A stretch of 64,000 nucleotides of DNA from GCA-2683135 sp964507445 (GTDB lineage: Bacteria; Planctomycetota; GCA-002687715). Under the pieces are notes generated by a model, which searched no databases, was not told the DNA's origin, and saw only the letters and a list, made by a program, of their open reading frames with translations. Shown here piece by piece: positions 52,938 through 60,719 of this stretch. The stretch's first letter is position 1. The number at the start of each line of letters is the position of its first letter. A program made the position numbers and the translations under genes. Where the stretch lies: NCBI GenBank assembly GCA_964507445.1, contig CAZDQF010000005.1:186001-250000 (forward strand), written 5' to 3'.

Positions 52938-53512
52938 ACGGTCACCTCTGTCTGTTCGAGAAACGCGCTCACGCACGTCGGGCCGGACGGGGTCAGAAAC
53001 GACTCCGGATGAAACTGCAGGCCGACGACAGGCAACGACCGGTGGCGGAGCCCCATGACGGTCCCGTCTTCGAGTCGAGCTGACACTTCAAGCTCGCGGG
53101 GAAGCGACGCCTCCTCCACAACCAGAGAGTGATAGCGCATGGCGTGCAGCGGGTTCGGGACCCCGGCGAACACTCCGTGACCGTCGTGCAGAACGAGGCT
53201 GGTCTTCCCGTGCACGAGCGCCGGCGCGCTGACCACGCGACCGCCCAGCGCCACCGCGATCTCCTGGTGGCCAAGACAGACTCCCAACAAAGGGACGACG
53301 CCCATGGCTGCTTGCACGAGCTCTACACCGATTCCTCGATCTCCTGGTCGACCAGGACCTGGAGAGAGCACGATCCTCCGCGGTGATTGCGCAAGGACCT
53401 CATCCACAGTGATCTCGTCACATCGAAATGTCCTCACCTCTTCCCCTCGGTCGCGGAGGACATGCGCCAGGTTGAAGGTGAAGGAATCGTAGTTGTCGAT
53501 GAGGATGATCAT
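52934..53512 (-). CDS. pabA: Glutamine amidotransferase of anthranilate or aminodeoxychorismate synthase
   Basis: A class I glutaminase that supplies ammonia to chorismate-using synthases. The N-terminal IDNYDSFTFNL, the nucleophile C79 in GVCLGHQ and the HPES of QFHPES are present. The length is 192 residues. Sequence alone does not separate TrpG from PabA, and the partner subunit is not in the window. It overlaps hemW (ATGA) and pyrF (GTGA). Confidence 0.9.
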   Translation of the reverse strand: MIILIDNYDSFTFNLAHVLRDRGEEVRTFRCDEITVDEVLAQSPRRIVLSPGPGRPGDRGIGVELVQAAMGVVPLLGVCLGHQEIAVALGGRVVSAPALVHGKTSLVLHDGHGVFAGVPNPLHAMRYHSLVVEEASLPRELEVSARLEDGTVMGLRHRSLPVVGLQFHPESFLTPSGPTCVSAFLEQTEVTV

Positions 53513-54657
53513 GTTCGTGCGTTCATGGACCGCTGATGAGTGAAGGGCTCCATGATGGAATCAAGCAACCACATCCCTTGCATGGTGAGAGTCAGGCGGC
53601 CCCCCTCTTCCTTTGCGAAGCCTGCGTCGCGCATCGACTCAAGATGATCACCGTGAAGCGCTCTGGCGTCGAGACCTGTTCGTGTTTTCAAGACCTCGAG
53701 ATCCACCCCCTCCGCGGTCCGCAATCCTGCGGCGAGCGTCTCCACGTAGGTCTCGAAGTTCCCCAGGCGCTCGGAAGACACCCTCGCCTCACCGTCCGTG
53801 TTCATGCGCCTGGTGTAAGCCACCGGGTCTTCCTCGTTGAACATGCGGTAACCACCGACACACGCCCACGCACCGGCGCCGACTCCGAAGTAGGGCAGGT
53901 TGCGCCAGTAGTTGACGTTGTGCAGAGACTCGCGACCGGGACGTGCGAAGTTGGAGATCTCGTAGAGCCGGAAGCCAGCGCGCGCGAGCCTCTCGGACGC
54001 CGCACGGAACTGACCCATGACGAGCTCTTCCGAAGCCTCGTCCATCCGACCAGCGTCACGGGCTCGCGTGAACGGCGTCCCCTCCTCGAACTGCAAGGCG
54101 TACAAGGACAGGTGGTCGGGATTCAAGGAAAGGACTCGTTCCACGTCGTCCATGAACTCCCCTATGCCCTGGCCTGGCTGCCCATAGATGAGATCGAGAT
54201 TGACGTTGGACACGCCGTGGTCTCGGAGGGCCGCAACCGTGTCCTCCACGTCCGCTGCCGTGTGGCTTCTCCCCATCTGCTTCAGGCCTTCCGGGCGCAT
54301 GCTCTGCACGCCCATGCTGACCCGATTGACCCCAGCTGCGCCCAGCACCTCGAGGTGTCCGGGCAGGACCGAACCGGGGTTGGCTTCCATTGTCCATTCC
54401 CGTGGCTTGCCGAGGTTGCGGATGGCGCCCAGCACCCTCTTCAGTTGAGCGGGTGGCAATGCCGTGGGGGTGCCGCCGCCGATGTAGACGGTCTCGAGAT
54501 CGCGCCCTGGCTCAACGCTGGCGAGCTCCAGGAGCAAGGCGTCGACGTAGGCTTGGACCTCGTCGTCACCGCGCCCCGAGTAGGAGTTGAAGGCGCAGTA
54601 GGGGCACTTGCGCTGGCAGTACGGGATGTGGACGTACAGGGAGCGAGGAGCGTCCAT
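53509..54657 (-). CDS. hemW: HemW-like radical SAM heme chaperone
   Basis: Radical SAM protein with the cluster motif CxxxCxxC (C14, C18, C21 in YCQRKCPYCAF), the SAM-binding GGGTPTALP and the HemW segment HNVNYWRNLPYFGVGAGA. HemW binds and inserts heme in respiratory proteins; it was formerly called an oxygen-independent coproporphyrinogen oxidase, from which it differs in lacking the fourth Cys after CxxxCxxC. Here the residue after the third Cys is Ala, not the Gly-Cys of HemN, favouring HemW. Length is 382 residues. First gene of the seven-gene operon. Confidence 0.93.
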   Translation of the reverse strand: MDAPRSLYVHIPYCQRKCPYCAFNSYSGRGDDEVQAYVDALLLELASVEPGRDLETVYIGGGTPTALPPAQLKRVLGAIRNLGKPREWTMEANPGSVLPGHLEVLGAAGVNRVSMGVQSMRPEGLKQMGRSHTAADVEDTVAALRDHGVSNVNLDLIYGQPGQGIGEFMDDVERVLSLNPDHLSLYALQFEEGTPFTRARDAGRMDEASEELVMGQFRAASERLARAGFRLYEISNFARPGRESLHNVNYWRNLPYFGVGAGAWACVGGYRMFNEEDPVAYTRRMNTDGEARVSSERLGNFETYVETLAAGLRTAEGVDLEVLKTRTGLDARALHGDHLESMRDAGFAKEEGGRLTLTMQGMWLLDSIMEPFTHQRSMNART

Positions 54658-55054
54658 TGGCAGGGCAAGTTAGCACTGCTCCCGAGCTCTCAGAGAAGAC
54701 ATTCTCTTTGATATAAAACCTCATCTTCATATTCATGCGCCCCGGCAGCTTTGGGGACAAGTGCTGCGGGTCGACCATAAGGCTCTTCTTGGAAGTGGCT
54801 TAAGAGATCCAACGGAGGTCCCGAAGGTCCCGTCCGGAGTGAGGATAACCCGTGTATCTCTGCTCGTTCCATTCTTGAATCCCCGAGACAGAGACATCTG
54901 TCCCTGGTGGTTCGTGGGGGATACTGACGGCCCTATCTTCATCGAGCACAGGGATTACCAACGGAAACCATAGGTGCTGGGTCCGGCAGGTCTTGTGGGG
55001 GACAGTTGTCGCACCGAGGGCTGAGAGTCAGATGTGACAGCCCTGTTAGATGCC
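54658..55054. other. 397-bp intergenic region between the sigma gene and hemW
   Basis: No convincing gene. It must hold the end of the sigma-factor transcript and the hemW promoter; AT-rich sequence around 54700-54730 (minus strand TTTATATCAAAG) is the best promoter area, with no clear -35. Two perfect 6-bp hairpins share a GACA loop: AGAGAA-GACA-TTCTCT near 54691-54706, and GACAGA-GACA-TCTGTC at 54887-54902. A near DnaA-box match (TTATCCTCA, 8 of 9) is at 54848-54840. A structured RNA is possible but not supported further. Confidence 0.4.
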
Positions 55055-55855
55055 TCAATAGAGGATCTTGTTGAGGCGCCGCAGCGCCTCCTGCTCCAGC
55101 TGCCGCACCCGTTCACGGGTGAGGCCCACCCGTTTGCCGATATCCTTCAGCGTCATCGGGGGCTCGTCACCCAGACCATAACGGAGCTTGAGGATAGAGG
55201 CCTCTCGGTCGCTCATGTCGTCGAGGAGATCGCGCAGCCGCTCGATCTGATTCCGCTCGAGGATGACCTCCGCCGGGTTCGGCATCGTGTCCTTGACGAG
55301 GTCATTGGTCCCGTCATCCCCTTCCAGGGGAATGGGTTGGGTGATGCCCTGGTTCGTGGCGATGGCCCGCTTGATGGCGGAGATGTTCTCCGGGGGCAGC
55401 TCCATGGCTTCGGCCAACTCTCCCGTCGTCGGGGTTCGTTCGAGCTTGTCTGTCAACTGGAGTTGGGCCGTGCGCAGCCGTCCGATCAACTCGACCATGT
55501 AGGACGGTATCCGGACGGTCTTCACGCTGTTGATGAGCGATCGGCGGATGGACTGTTTGATCCACCACGTGGCGTAGGTGGAGAACCGGCATCCAGCCTC
55601 CGGGTCGAACTTCTCTACGGCCTTCAGCAGCCCCATGTTGCCCTCTTCAATGAGGTCCATGAAGCCGAGGCCACGGTTGACGTAGTTCTTGGCGATGCTG
55701 ACCACGAGTCGCAGGTTCGCCCGGATCATCTGCTCCCGGGCTTCGTGGTCGCCGCTCTGAACCAGAGAGGCCAGGTCTTTCTCACCTTCGGCGCTGAGGA
55801 GATCCACGGAGTTGATCTGCTTCAGATAGATGTTGAGGGTTGCTTCAGCTGCGAT
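55055..55855 (-). CDS. RpoD/RpoS-type sigma factor with apparent AUC start
   Basis: A group 1/2 sigma70 factor without region 1.1. Region 1.2 reads TLNIYLKQINSVDLLSAEGEK, region 2 FSTYATWWIKQSIRRS, region 3 follows, and region 4.2 is TLKDIGKRVGLTRERVRQLEQEALRRLN. Region 1.2 lies upstream of the first canonical start (GTG 55807). Between that GTG and the in-frame stop at 55892 there is no ATG, GTG or TTG. A GGAGGG (55867-55862) sits 6 bases before an ATC codon at 55855, which I take as the probable start. Starting at GTG 55807 would cut off much of region 1.2. It lies 36 bases after the sugar transferase gene. Confidence 0.85.
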   Translation of the reverse strand: MAAEATLNIYLKQINSVDLLSAEGEKDLASLVQSGDHEAREQMIRANLRLVVSIAKNYVNRGLGFMDLIEEGNMGLLKAVEKFDPEAGCRFSTYATWWIKQSIRRSLINSVKTVRIPSYMVELIGRLRTAQLQLTDKLERTPTTGELAEAMELPPENISAIKRAIATNQGITQPIPLEGDDGTNDLVKDTMPNPAEVILERNQIERLRDLLDDMSDREASILKLRYGLGDEPPMTLKDIGKRVGLTRERVRQLEQEALRRLNKILY

Positions 55856-55891
55856 CGGATTCCCTCCACCCCATAACCCCCAACTAGACAG

Positions 55892-57028
55892 CTACTTGGA
55901 GCTGATCGGGGGTCGCCTTGCGGCCTTGCTCACGGTTCCCACCAGGATCTTCAGGTCGTTGAGAGGGGTCCAGCGCCGGAGGTACCGGAGGTCCGCGTGG
56001 AGGCGGCGATCGATCGCTGTATCCCCGACGAACCCGGTGACCTGAGCCAGGCCGGTGATCCCTGCCTTGACCTGATGACGTAGGTGGTAGTTCGGCAGTC
56101 GGCGGGCGAATTCTTGAACAAAGAAGGGTCGTTCGGGCCTGGGGCCGACCAACGACAGGGGCCCCCTGAGCACGTCCCAGAGCTGTGGGAGCTCATCCAT
56201 CCAGTATCGGCGCAAGAGGCGGCCCACAGGGGTGATCCGTGGGTCGTTGTCTAGCGGCCAGACGGGCTCTCCGGAAGCCTCGGCGTCCAGCGTCATGGTG
56301 CGCAACTTACTGATAAAAAATGGCTTGGACCCCAGCGATACCCTTGTTTGCCGGTAGAACAGCGGGCGCCCCTGCCGCCACCACAGGACCGGCACGAGGA
56401 GCAGGATCACGGTCAGGGCCACGGGTCCGAACAGGCCGATCAGGAGCAGGTCGAGGGCGGTCTTCACCGCTCTTCCCATTCCCTCCGCTGGCCCCTCTGG
56501 GTGAAGGGGTACCGGTCGCCCGGGCGTAATGAGGTGGGCGTCGAGGCGCGCCAGACACCCCGAGGGCAGGGCCCCGACGGGGGCGCCCTCGCCAGGCCTC
56601 GCGGTTCTCCACGGACAGGGGGTCCTGGCGAGGGCGAGACGGGCCTGAGCGCTCCACGCGCCCCGGGGAGGCAAGGCCAGAGCCTTTCTTGGCAAGAGCT
56701 TGCACCCGATCCAGATGATCGCGTGAGCTGGCCACGGGAGAATCCAGACGGCTATCGGGGCCCACTGGCCGCCTTCTGCCGAATCGAGCCACAGGTACGA
56801 GAGGTGGGTCGAGACCGCGGCCAGCAAGCTGCAGAGGGCGCAGCCGAACACCAGGACGGAGGGTCGGCGCCAGCGCAGGACCAGGTCGTGTCGGAACAGG
56901 GCCAGGGCTGCGGCGGCACAGACGTAGGCAGGGAGCGACGGGGTGGCCGCCCCACAAGCTCGGGTTACGAGCCCGTAGACGGCCAGGTTCAGCGCGAAGA
57001 CAGCCGTCGAGACCGGGAGTTGGTTCAT
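55892..57028 (-). CDS. Undecaprenyl-phosphate sugar phosphotransferase
   Basis: A bacterial sugar transferase (PF02397 type) that loads the first sugar-phosphate on a lipid carrier for exopolysaccharide or O-antigen. Several hydrophobic segments fill residues 5-120, and a further helix precedes the catalytic domain (about 185-375). Diagnostic segments are FISKLRTM, DELPQLWDVLRGPLSLVGPRPE and KAGITGLAQV. The C-terminus is basic. It forms one unit with the sigma gene downstream, suggesting that surface-polymer synthesis and this sigma factor are co-expressed. Confidence 0.88.
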   Translation of the reverse strand: MNQLPVSTAVFALNLAVYGLVTRACGAATPSLPAYVCAAAALALFRHDLVLRWRRPSVLVFGCALCSLLAAVSTHLSYLWLDSAEGGQWAPIAVWILPWPAHAIIWIGCKLLPRKALALPPRGAWSAQARLALARTPCPWRTARPGEGAPVGALPSGCLARLDAHLITPGRPVPLHPEGPAEGMGRAVKTALDLLLIGLFGPVALTVILLLVPVLWWRQGRPLFYRQTRVSLGSKPFFISKLRTMTLDAEASGEPVWPLDNDPRITPVGRLLRRYWMDELPQLWDVLRGPLSLVGPRPERPFFVQEFARRLPNYHLRHQVKAGITGLAQVTGFVGDTAIDRRLHADLRYLRRWTPLNDLKILVGTVSKAARRPPISSK

Positions 57029-57088
57029 AACCTGATTGGATGCCGCATCTTGTGCGAGGCTCCTGAGGGCTGAGACGGCACATGGTCA

Positions 57089-57117
57089 TTGCCCAGACGA
57101 TGCTTGCTGGCTATAGT
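57089..57117 (+). promoter_or_regulatory. Candidate promoter of the HPr-domain gene
   Basis: TTGCCC (57089-57094) and TATAGT (57112-57117) are separated by 17 bases, a strong match to a sigma70 promoter. It implies a transcript start near 57124, downstream of the ATG at 57082, which argues that translation starts further in. Confidence 0.5.
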
Positions 57118-57213
57118 GCGGTCTTGGGGTGTTCGGTCCAAGGGGGTCCAAAGAGGAGCCGTCCAGGTGACCAGGCCGCCTGTCCCCGGCCCTCCGCGGC
57201 GCCCCTCCGATCG

Positions 57214-58545
57214 GTGATCACCTTGGCCGAAGTCGAACCCGAAGCCCCAGCCAGCCCTCCGGGGACCGTGCTCCAGGAAGCGGAATTCAAACCTCTTCTG
57301 GCTCAGCGCCTGATGCACTTCCGTGCGATCCAGGGCTTGGCGGAGCGTGCGGCCGAAGGTGGTGAGAAGGGGCGGCGGGCGTTCGCCCTGGCGCACTCGG
57401 CAACAGACGAGTTCGTCTCCTTTCTTGACGATCATGGTGCACGGAGCAACGCCACTTACGCGTCCCTCGCGGAGTACGCGGCGTGCGTGCGAGGCTTCGC
57501 CAAACTGGGCCGGCACCTCTCCCACCTGATGACCCGACTGGGTGTGGACCTGCCTGCTCCGCTGGGTCAGGAGGTTCGCTTCAAGGAGGAGACGCAACGT
57601 ACCCTGGAGTTCATCAACAGGTCCGCGTCCCTGCTGTTGCAGGAGGCCCTCCGTGAGGCCTCGCGCCTGGCCGGGGAATCGGCCCAGCCGAGTCTTGATG
57701 CGGAGAGCGAAGGCGACGGCTCGCCTGCGAGCATGTTGCCGAACACGTTGGATGCGGCGACTGTTCCCAATCCAGAGCGCTGGATCGCGGAGATCACCGG
57801 CAAGTTCCTCGCTCACAAAGAGGTGTTGGATCGTCAAAGCGAGCTGCGAACCTGGGCTGACCCGAGCGAGATGCGCGAGTTCGTCTTGCAGGTGAGCGAT
57901 GAACAAGAGGTTCGCTTCTTCACCACGCGCATCCACAACGTCCTCTCCCGATACGACACCTACATACGAGGGACGTCGGTGGAGAAGACCGACGAGGACC
58001 TCCCCGCCTTCCGGGCACATGTCGTCGCGGGGTTGCATGTGCTGGAGGTCATGGTCGAACTCGTCCACTTCTATGAGCGGCACGAGAACGACGTCCGTTG
58101 TGAGAAGACGAAGGACAGGGTCGCGGAGCTGGTGGACAAGGACCTGGTGCTCGACCGCATCCTGAACTACTGCCTCAACTCCGTGCACAGCTACATGAGC
58201 TCAACCGCGCCGTGCGCTCAACGACTCCTTGACCGCTACACCCTGCAGACGACGATCGCGTGTTCGTTGCCGGAAGGAGTCTCGTTGCACGCTCGGCCCG
58301 TAGCCTTGATCGCGCGCATCGTCGAGAACTACGGGACGCCAGTGCGCATGAAGGTCGGCGACTCAGAGTGCTACGCCGGCTCCATACTCCAGGTCTTGAT
58401 GACGGTCGGAAAGGGCGTCGGGTCTCGTGAGATCCTCTTCTCCGGTGACCGGGAACCGCTGGAAGACCTGAAGCTTCTCTTTGAGAGCGGGCTCGGCGAG
58501 ACAGACCGCCCGCTGCGGAAAGAGCTGTCCTACCTGGCCCGGTGA
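57214..58545 (+). CDS. HPr-domain protein with large helical N-terminal region
   Basis: The C-terminal 85 residues form an HPr-like phosphocarrier domain. GVSLHARPVALIARIV holds the phosphorylatable His (58288-58290) followed by the conserved Ala-Arg, and YAGSILQVLMTVG holds a Ser at the HPr Ser46 position. The remaining 350 residues upstream are charged, mostly helical and match no family I know. No PTS enzyme I, EII or HPr kinase gene is nearby. I place the start at GTG 57214 because a good promoter lies at 57089-57117 and the sequence before it has non-coding composition; an ATG at 57082 would give 487 residues. The next gene starts 28 bases later. Confidence 0.75.
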   Translation: MITLAEVEPEAPASPPGTVLQEAEFKPLLAQRLMHFRAIQGLAERAAEGGEKGRRAFALAHSATDEFVSFLDDHGARSNATYASLAEYAACVRGFAKLGRHLSHLMTRLGVDLPAPLGQEVRFKEETQRTLEFINRSASLLLQEALREASRLAGESAQPSLDAESEGDGSPASMLPNTLDAATVPNPERWIAEITGKFLAHKEVLDRQSELRTWADPSEMREFVLQVSDEQEVRFFTTRIHNVLSRYDTYIRGTSVEKTDEDLPAFRAHVVAGLHVLEVMVELVHFYERHENDVRCEKTKDRVAELVDKDLVLDRILNYCLNSVHSYMSSTAPCAQRLLDRYTLQTTIACSLPEGVSLHARPVALIARIVENYGTPVRMKVGDSECYAGSILQVLMTVGKGVGSREILFSGDREPLEDLKLLFESGLGETDRPLRKELSYLAR

Positions 58546-58573
58546 TGCTTGTGCGAACGGAGGAGCAGACGAC

Positions 58574-59077
58574 ATGTTGATCGGAGTGATCGGTGACACC
58601 CCAGGGGTGTCGGTAGATGATGTCGCGAGCGTGTTTACGGACGTCGATTACATCCTTCATTGCGGCAACATTGGCGACTCGCACGTCCTCACGGAGCTGT
58701 CCGCGTTCGCTCCGGTGACCGGGGTGATCGGCCGTTCGGATTCGCCTGAGGTCTATCCGTTTGAGCGCACTCTGTTCAAGAAGTGGTTGGATGTTGGGGT
58801 CCTGGTCGCTCACCGTATCGGTAACCCCATGAACATCCCGAAGGCGACCGAGAAGCTCATCAAGAAGCTCGACCCGCAGGTCGTGTTGTTTGGAGCCAAC
58901 GGAGAGTCGTTCAACAGCCGGATCGAGAACCGTCTGTTCTTCAGTCCGGGCTCCGCCGGTGTGCGTCGCGGCAAGCAACCTCTGACGGTGGGCCTGTTGG
59001 AGATCGCGGGACACTCTTCTCGAGCGGAGGTCGTCTGCTTGGCGGAGCGGGCGGAGGCCGGCAGCTCAGGCGAGTAG
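58574..59077 (+). CDS. YfcE-like phosphodiesterase fold lacking metal ligands
   Basis: The 167-residue protein follows the YfcE/MJ0936 fold segment by segment, but every metal-binding motif is altered. GDxHG is GDTPG, the GD after the second strand is GN (HCGNIGD), GNCD is GRSD (VIGRSDS), and GHTH is FGANGESF. The structural C-terminal motif FSPGSAGVRR is kept. It is thus probably a catalytically inactive binding or regulatory protein. A GGAGG precedes the ATG at 58574. It is in an operon with the HPr-domain gene and ends 8 bases from a convergent, apparently active metallophosphoesterase. Confidence 0.75.
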   Translation: MLIGVIGDTPGVSVDDVASVFTDVDYILHCGNIGDSHVLTELSAFAPVTGVIGRSDSPEVYPFERTLFKKWLDVGVLVAHRIGNPMNIPKATEKLIKKLDPQVVLFGANGESFNSRIENRLFFSPGSAGVRRGKQPLTVGLLEIAGHSSRAEVVCLAERAEAGSSGE

Positions 59078-59085
59078 AGGCTCGA

Positions 59086-59811
59086 TCAGCGGCCGTGTAG
59101 GAGGCGCTCCCCCAGCAGAGCGGGTAGTCCAGCCTGCCGGATCTTGCGGCTGGTCGTCTCTGGTTCGTAGGCGTCGCGGTAGAGGGTGTACTGACCAGCC
59201 TCGGCGTCGTACAGGGCGTACGCCGTCTTCGGGTTCTCGTCGCGCGGCTGACCGACACTGCCGACGTTCAACAACGCGCGATCGACGTCCGTGAGGTCCA
59301 GTTGCTCCTGATTGGTGTGGACGATGGCGTCTCGCTGAAGGAACGCCATGGGCACATGGGAGTGCCCCATGAAACAGACAGGGGTTTGCAGGGCCTTCAA
59401 GGATCGATGGGCGTCGTAGTACGTCTGGATGTAGTCGAAGACCTCGGGTTGATCGAGGGTGGCGTGGACGAGGGTGACCTCGTCTTCGAGCACTTCGACG
59501 AGCGGAAGCGATTCCAGATACCTGGTCTCCTCGCGAGTGAGACGATCTCTGGTCCACTCCACGGCTTCGCGGGCGTAGACGTTGAAGAACGACGTGTCCA
59601 GCTTGCCGACGACCGCCCAGTCGTGGTTGCCCGCTACCACCGTGGCGTTGATCTCCCGGATACGAGCGATGCAGGGGCCCGGGTCAGCGCCGTAGCCGAC
59701 GATGTCGCCCATTTGCAGATATCGATCCACGCCGCGGGCCTCGAGGCCCGCGATGGCGACATCGAGGGCTTCCAGGTTACCGTGAATATCGCCGAGGATG
59801 CCGTATCGCAA
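59086..59811 (-). CDS. Metallophosphoesterase
   Basis: Calcineurin-like phosphoesterase with all metal motifs: GDIHGN (7-12), MGDIVGYGADP, AGNHDW, LVHATLD and GHSHVP. It has 241 residues. The first codon is TTG. The sequence is near the PF12850-type cytoplasmic phosphodiesterases, whose substrates vary (cyclic or dinucleotides, phosphodiesters). It is convergent with the degenerate YfcE-like gene. Confidence 0.88.
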   Translation of the reverse strand: MRYGILGDIHGNLEALDVAIAGLEARGVDRYLQMGDIVGYGADPGPCIARIREINATVVAGNHDWAVVGKLDTSFFNVYAREAVEWTRDRLTREETRYLESLPLVEVLEDEVTLVHATLDQPEVFDYIQTYYDAHRSLKALQTPVCFMGHSHVPMAFLQRDAIVHTNQEQLDLTDVDRALLNVGSVGQPRDENPKTAYALYDAEAGQYTLYRDAYEPETTSRKIRQAGLPALLGERLLHGR

Positions 59812-59876
59812 TGATGTAAAGCCTTTGTTCCGTGTGGGTTGCGCGCGGTTGCGTTGCGCCGTGAGTGACCCCGATC

Positions 59877-60659
59877 CTAAGCGCCTCGCCCCTCTGATTC
59901 AACGGGCGTCCCCCGTTCCATCCGCAGCCTGAGGAGGATGGCTCCGAACATCCACGCTGATACGGAGTGCACCGCCGAATATAGGGCAATCCGTAACAAA
60001 TCAGCACTGCTTGTCGTGGCGTTGGCTGGTGCCGTTGCAGCGAGGTCTGGCAACAGAAAGACCAGGGCCTCCAACCCACTGTGCTCTCCGGCGAGTCGAT
60101 GGAGGAAATAGCCTGAGAACGCGAGCACCAACAAGCTGATGAGTGTTGTGCCTGGCGGCAGCACGTAGCGCAACGTCTGTCCCCAGGCGAGCAAGATGGC
60201 ACCGTAGGCCACAAGCAGCACCCAGAGAGCCAGGTACCGTTGGTCTGTGGGGTCACCGTGACCACTCAAGAAGGCCCGGGTCTCCAGGTCCCCGGCTGCT
60301 GCGACTACGAGGTACTGAATAAGGACGAGGCCACCACAGAAGACACCAACGAAGGCGATCATCCCGAGCGCTCGTCCGGCGACCGCGATTTCCGGGGAAA
60401 CAGGCCACCAAGCCCTCGGTCTGGCGGGCCGGACGTGTACCACGTGGACGCCGACCAGCAAGATGATCAGGGTTTGATCGATGACGGCAATGGAGCCAAG
60501 GCTGTAGATCCCGGGTTCCTTGAGCGGGAGCGGCGCCCACAAAGCGATGACGGTCAACAACAGGCCTGCCGCAGCCAGGGCCCACACGGACCGAAGGCGG
60601 CCGAGGACTCGGAAACCTTCGGTTGCCAGTCGGAGCAGGTGGACAGGGTGTGGTGCCAT
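59877..60659 (-). CDS. Hypothetical integral membrane protein
   Basis: A 260-residue protein with about six hydrophobic helices (residues 25-45, 55-78, 95-125, 145-170, 175-195, 225-250). The layout recalls an ABC-2-type permease, but there is no ATPase next to it and no diagnostic motif. I start at ATG 60659, after which the hydrophobic core begins. It is divergent from parA, and a parS site lies 16 bases upstream of its start. Confidence 0.65.
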   Translation of the reverse strand: MAPHPVHLLRLATEGFRVLGRLRSVWALAAAGLLLTVIALWAPLPLKEPGIYSLGSIAVIDQTLIILLVGVHVVHVRPARPRAWWPVSPEIAVAGRALGMIAFVGVFCGGLVLIQYLVVAAAGDLETRAFLSGHGDPTDQRYLALWVLLVAYGAILLAWGQTLRYVLPPGTTLISLLVLAFSGYFLHRLAGEHSGLEALVFLLPDLAATAPANATTSSADLLRIALYSAVHSVSAWMFGAILLRLRMERGTPVESEGRGA

Positions 60660-60674
60660 CTCTAATCTGAACAA

Positions 60675-60690
60675 TGTTCCACGTGAAACA
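60675..60690. promoter_or_regulatory. parS centromere site 1
   Basis: TGTTCCACGTGAAACA matches the 16-bp parS consensus TGTTNCACGTGAAACA exactly. It lies between the divergent membrane-protein gene and parA, where ParB bound to it could also influence parA transcription. Confidence 0.9.
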
Positions 60691-60719
60691 CTTGGCTCAC
60701 AACGGGGAGCGGACCTGAG

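Noticed and set aside
54658..55054. A possible SRP RNA, 6S RNA or RNase P RNA in the gap before hemW
   Set aside because: Diagnostic motifs (the GGTCCGGAAGGAAGCAGCC core of SRP RNA, conserved P4 of RNase P) are absent; only short hairpins are seen.
57082..57213. ATG 57082 as start of the HPr-domain protein
   Set aside because: A strong -35/-10 pair at 57089-57117 would place the transcript start after this ATG, and the 44 residues it adds are non-coding in style. Kept only as an alternative.
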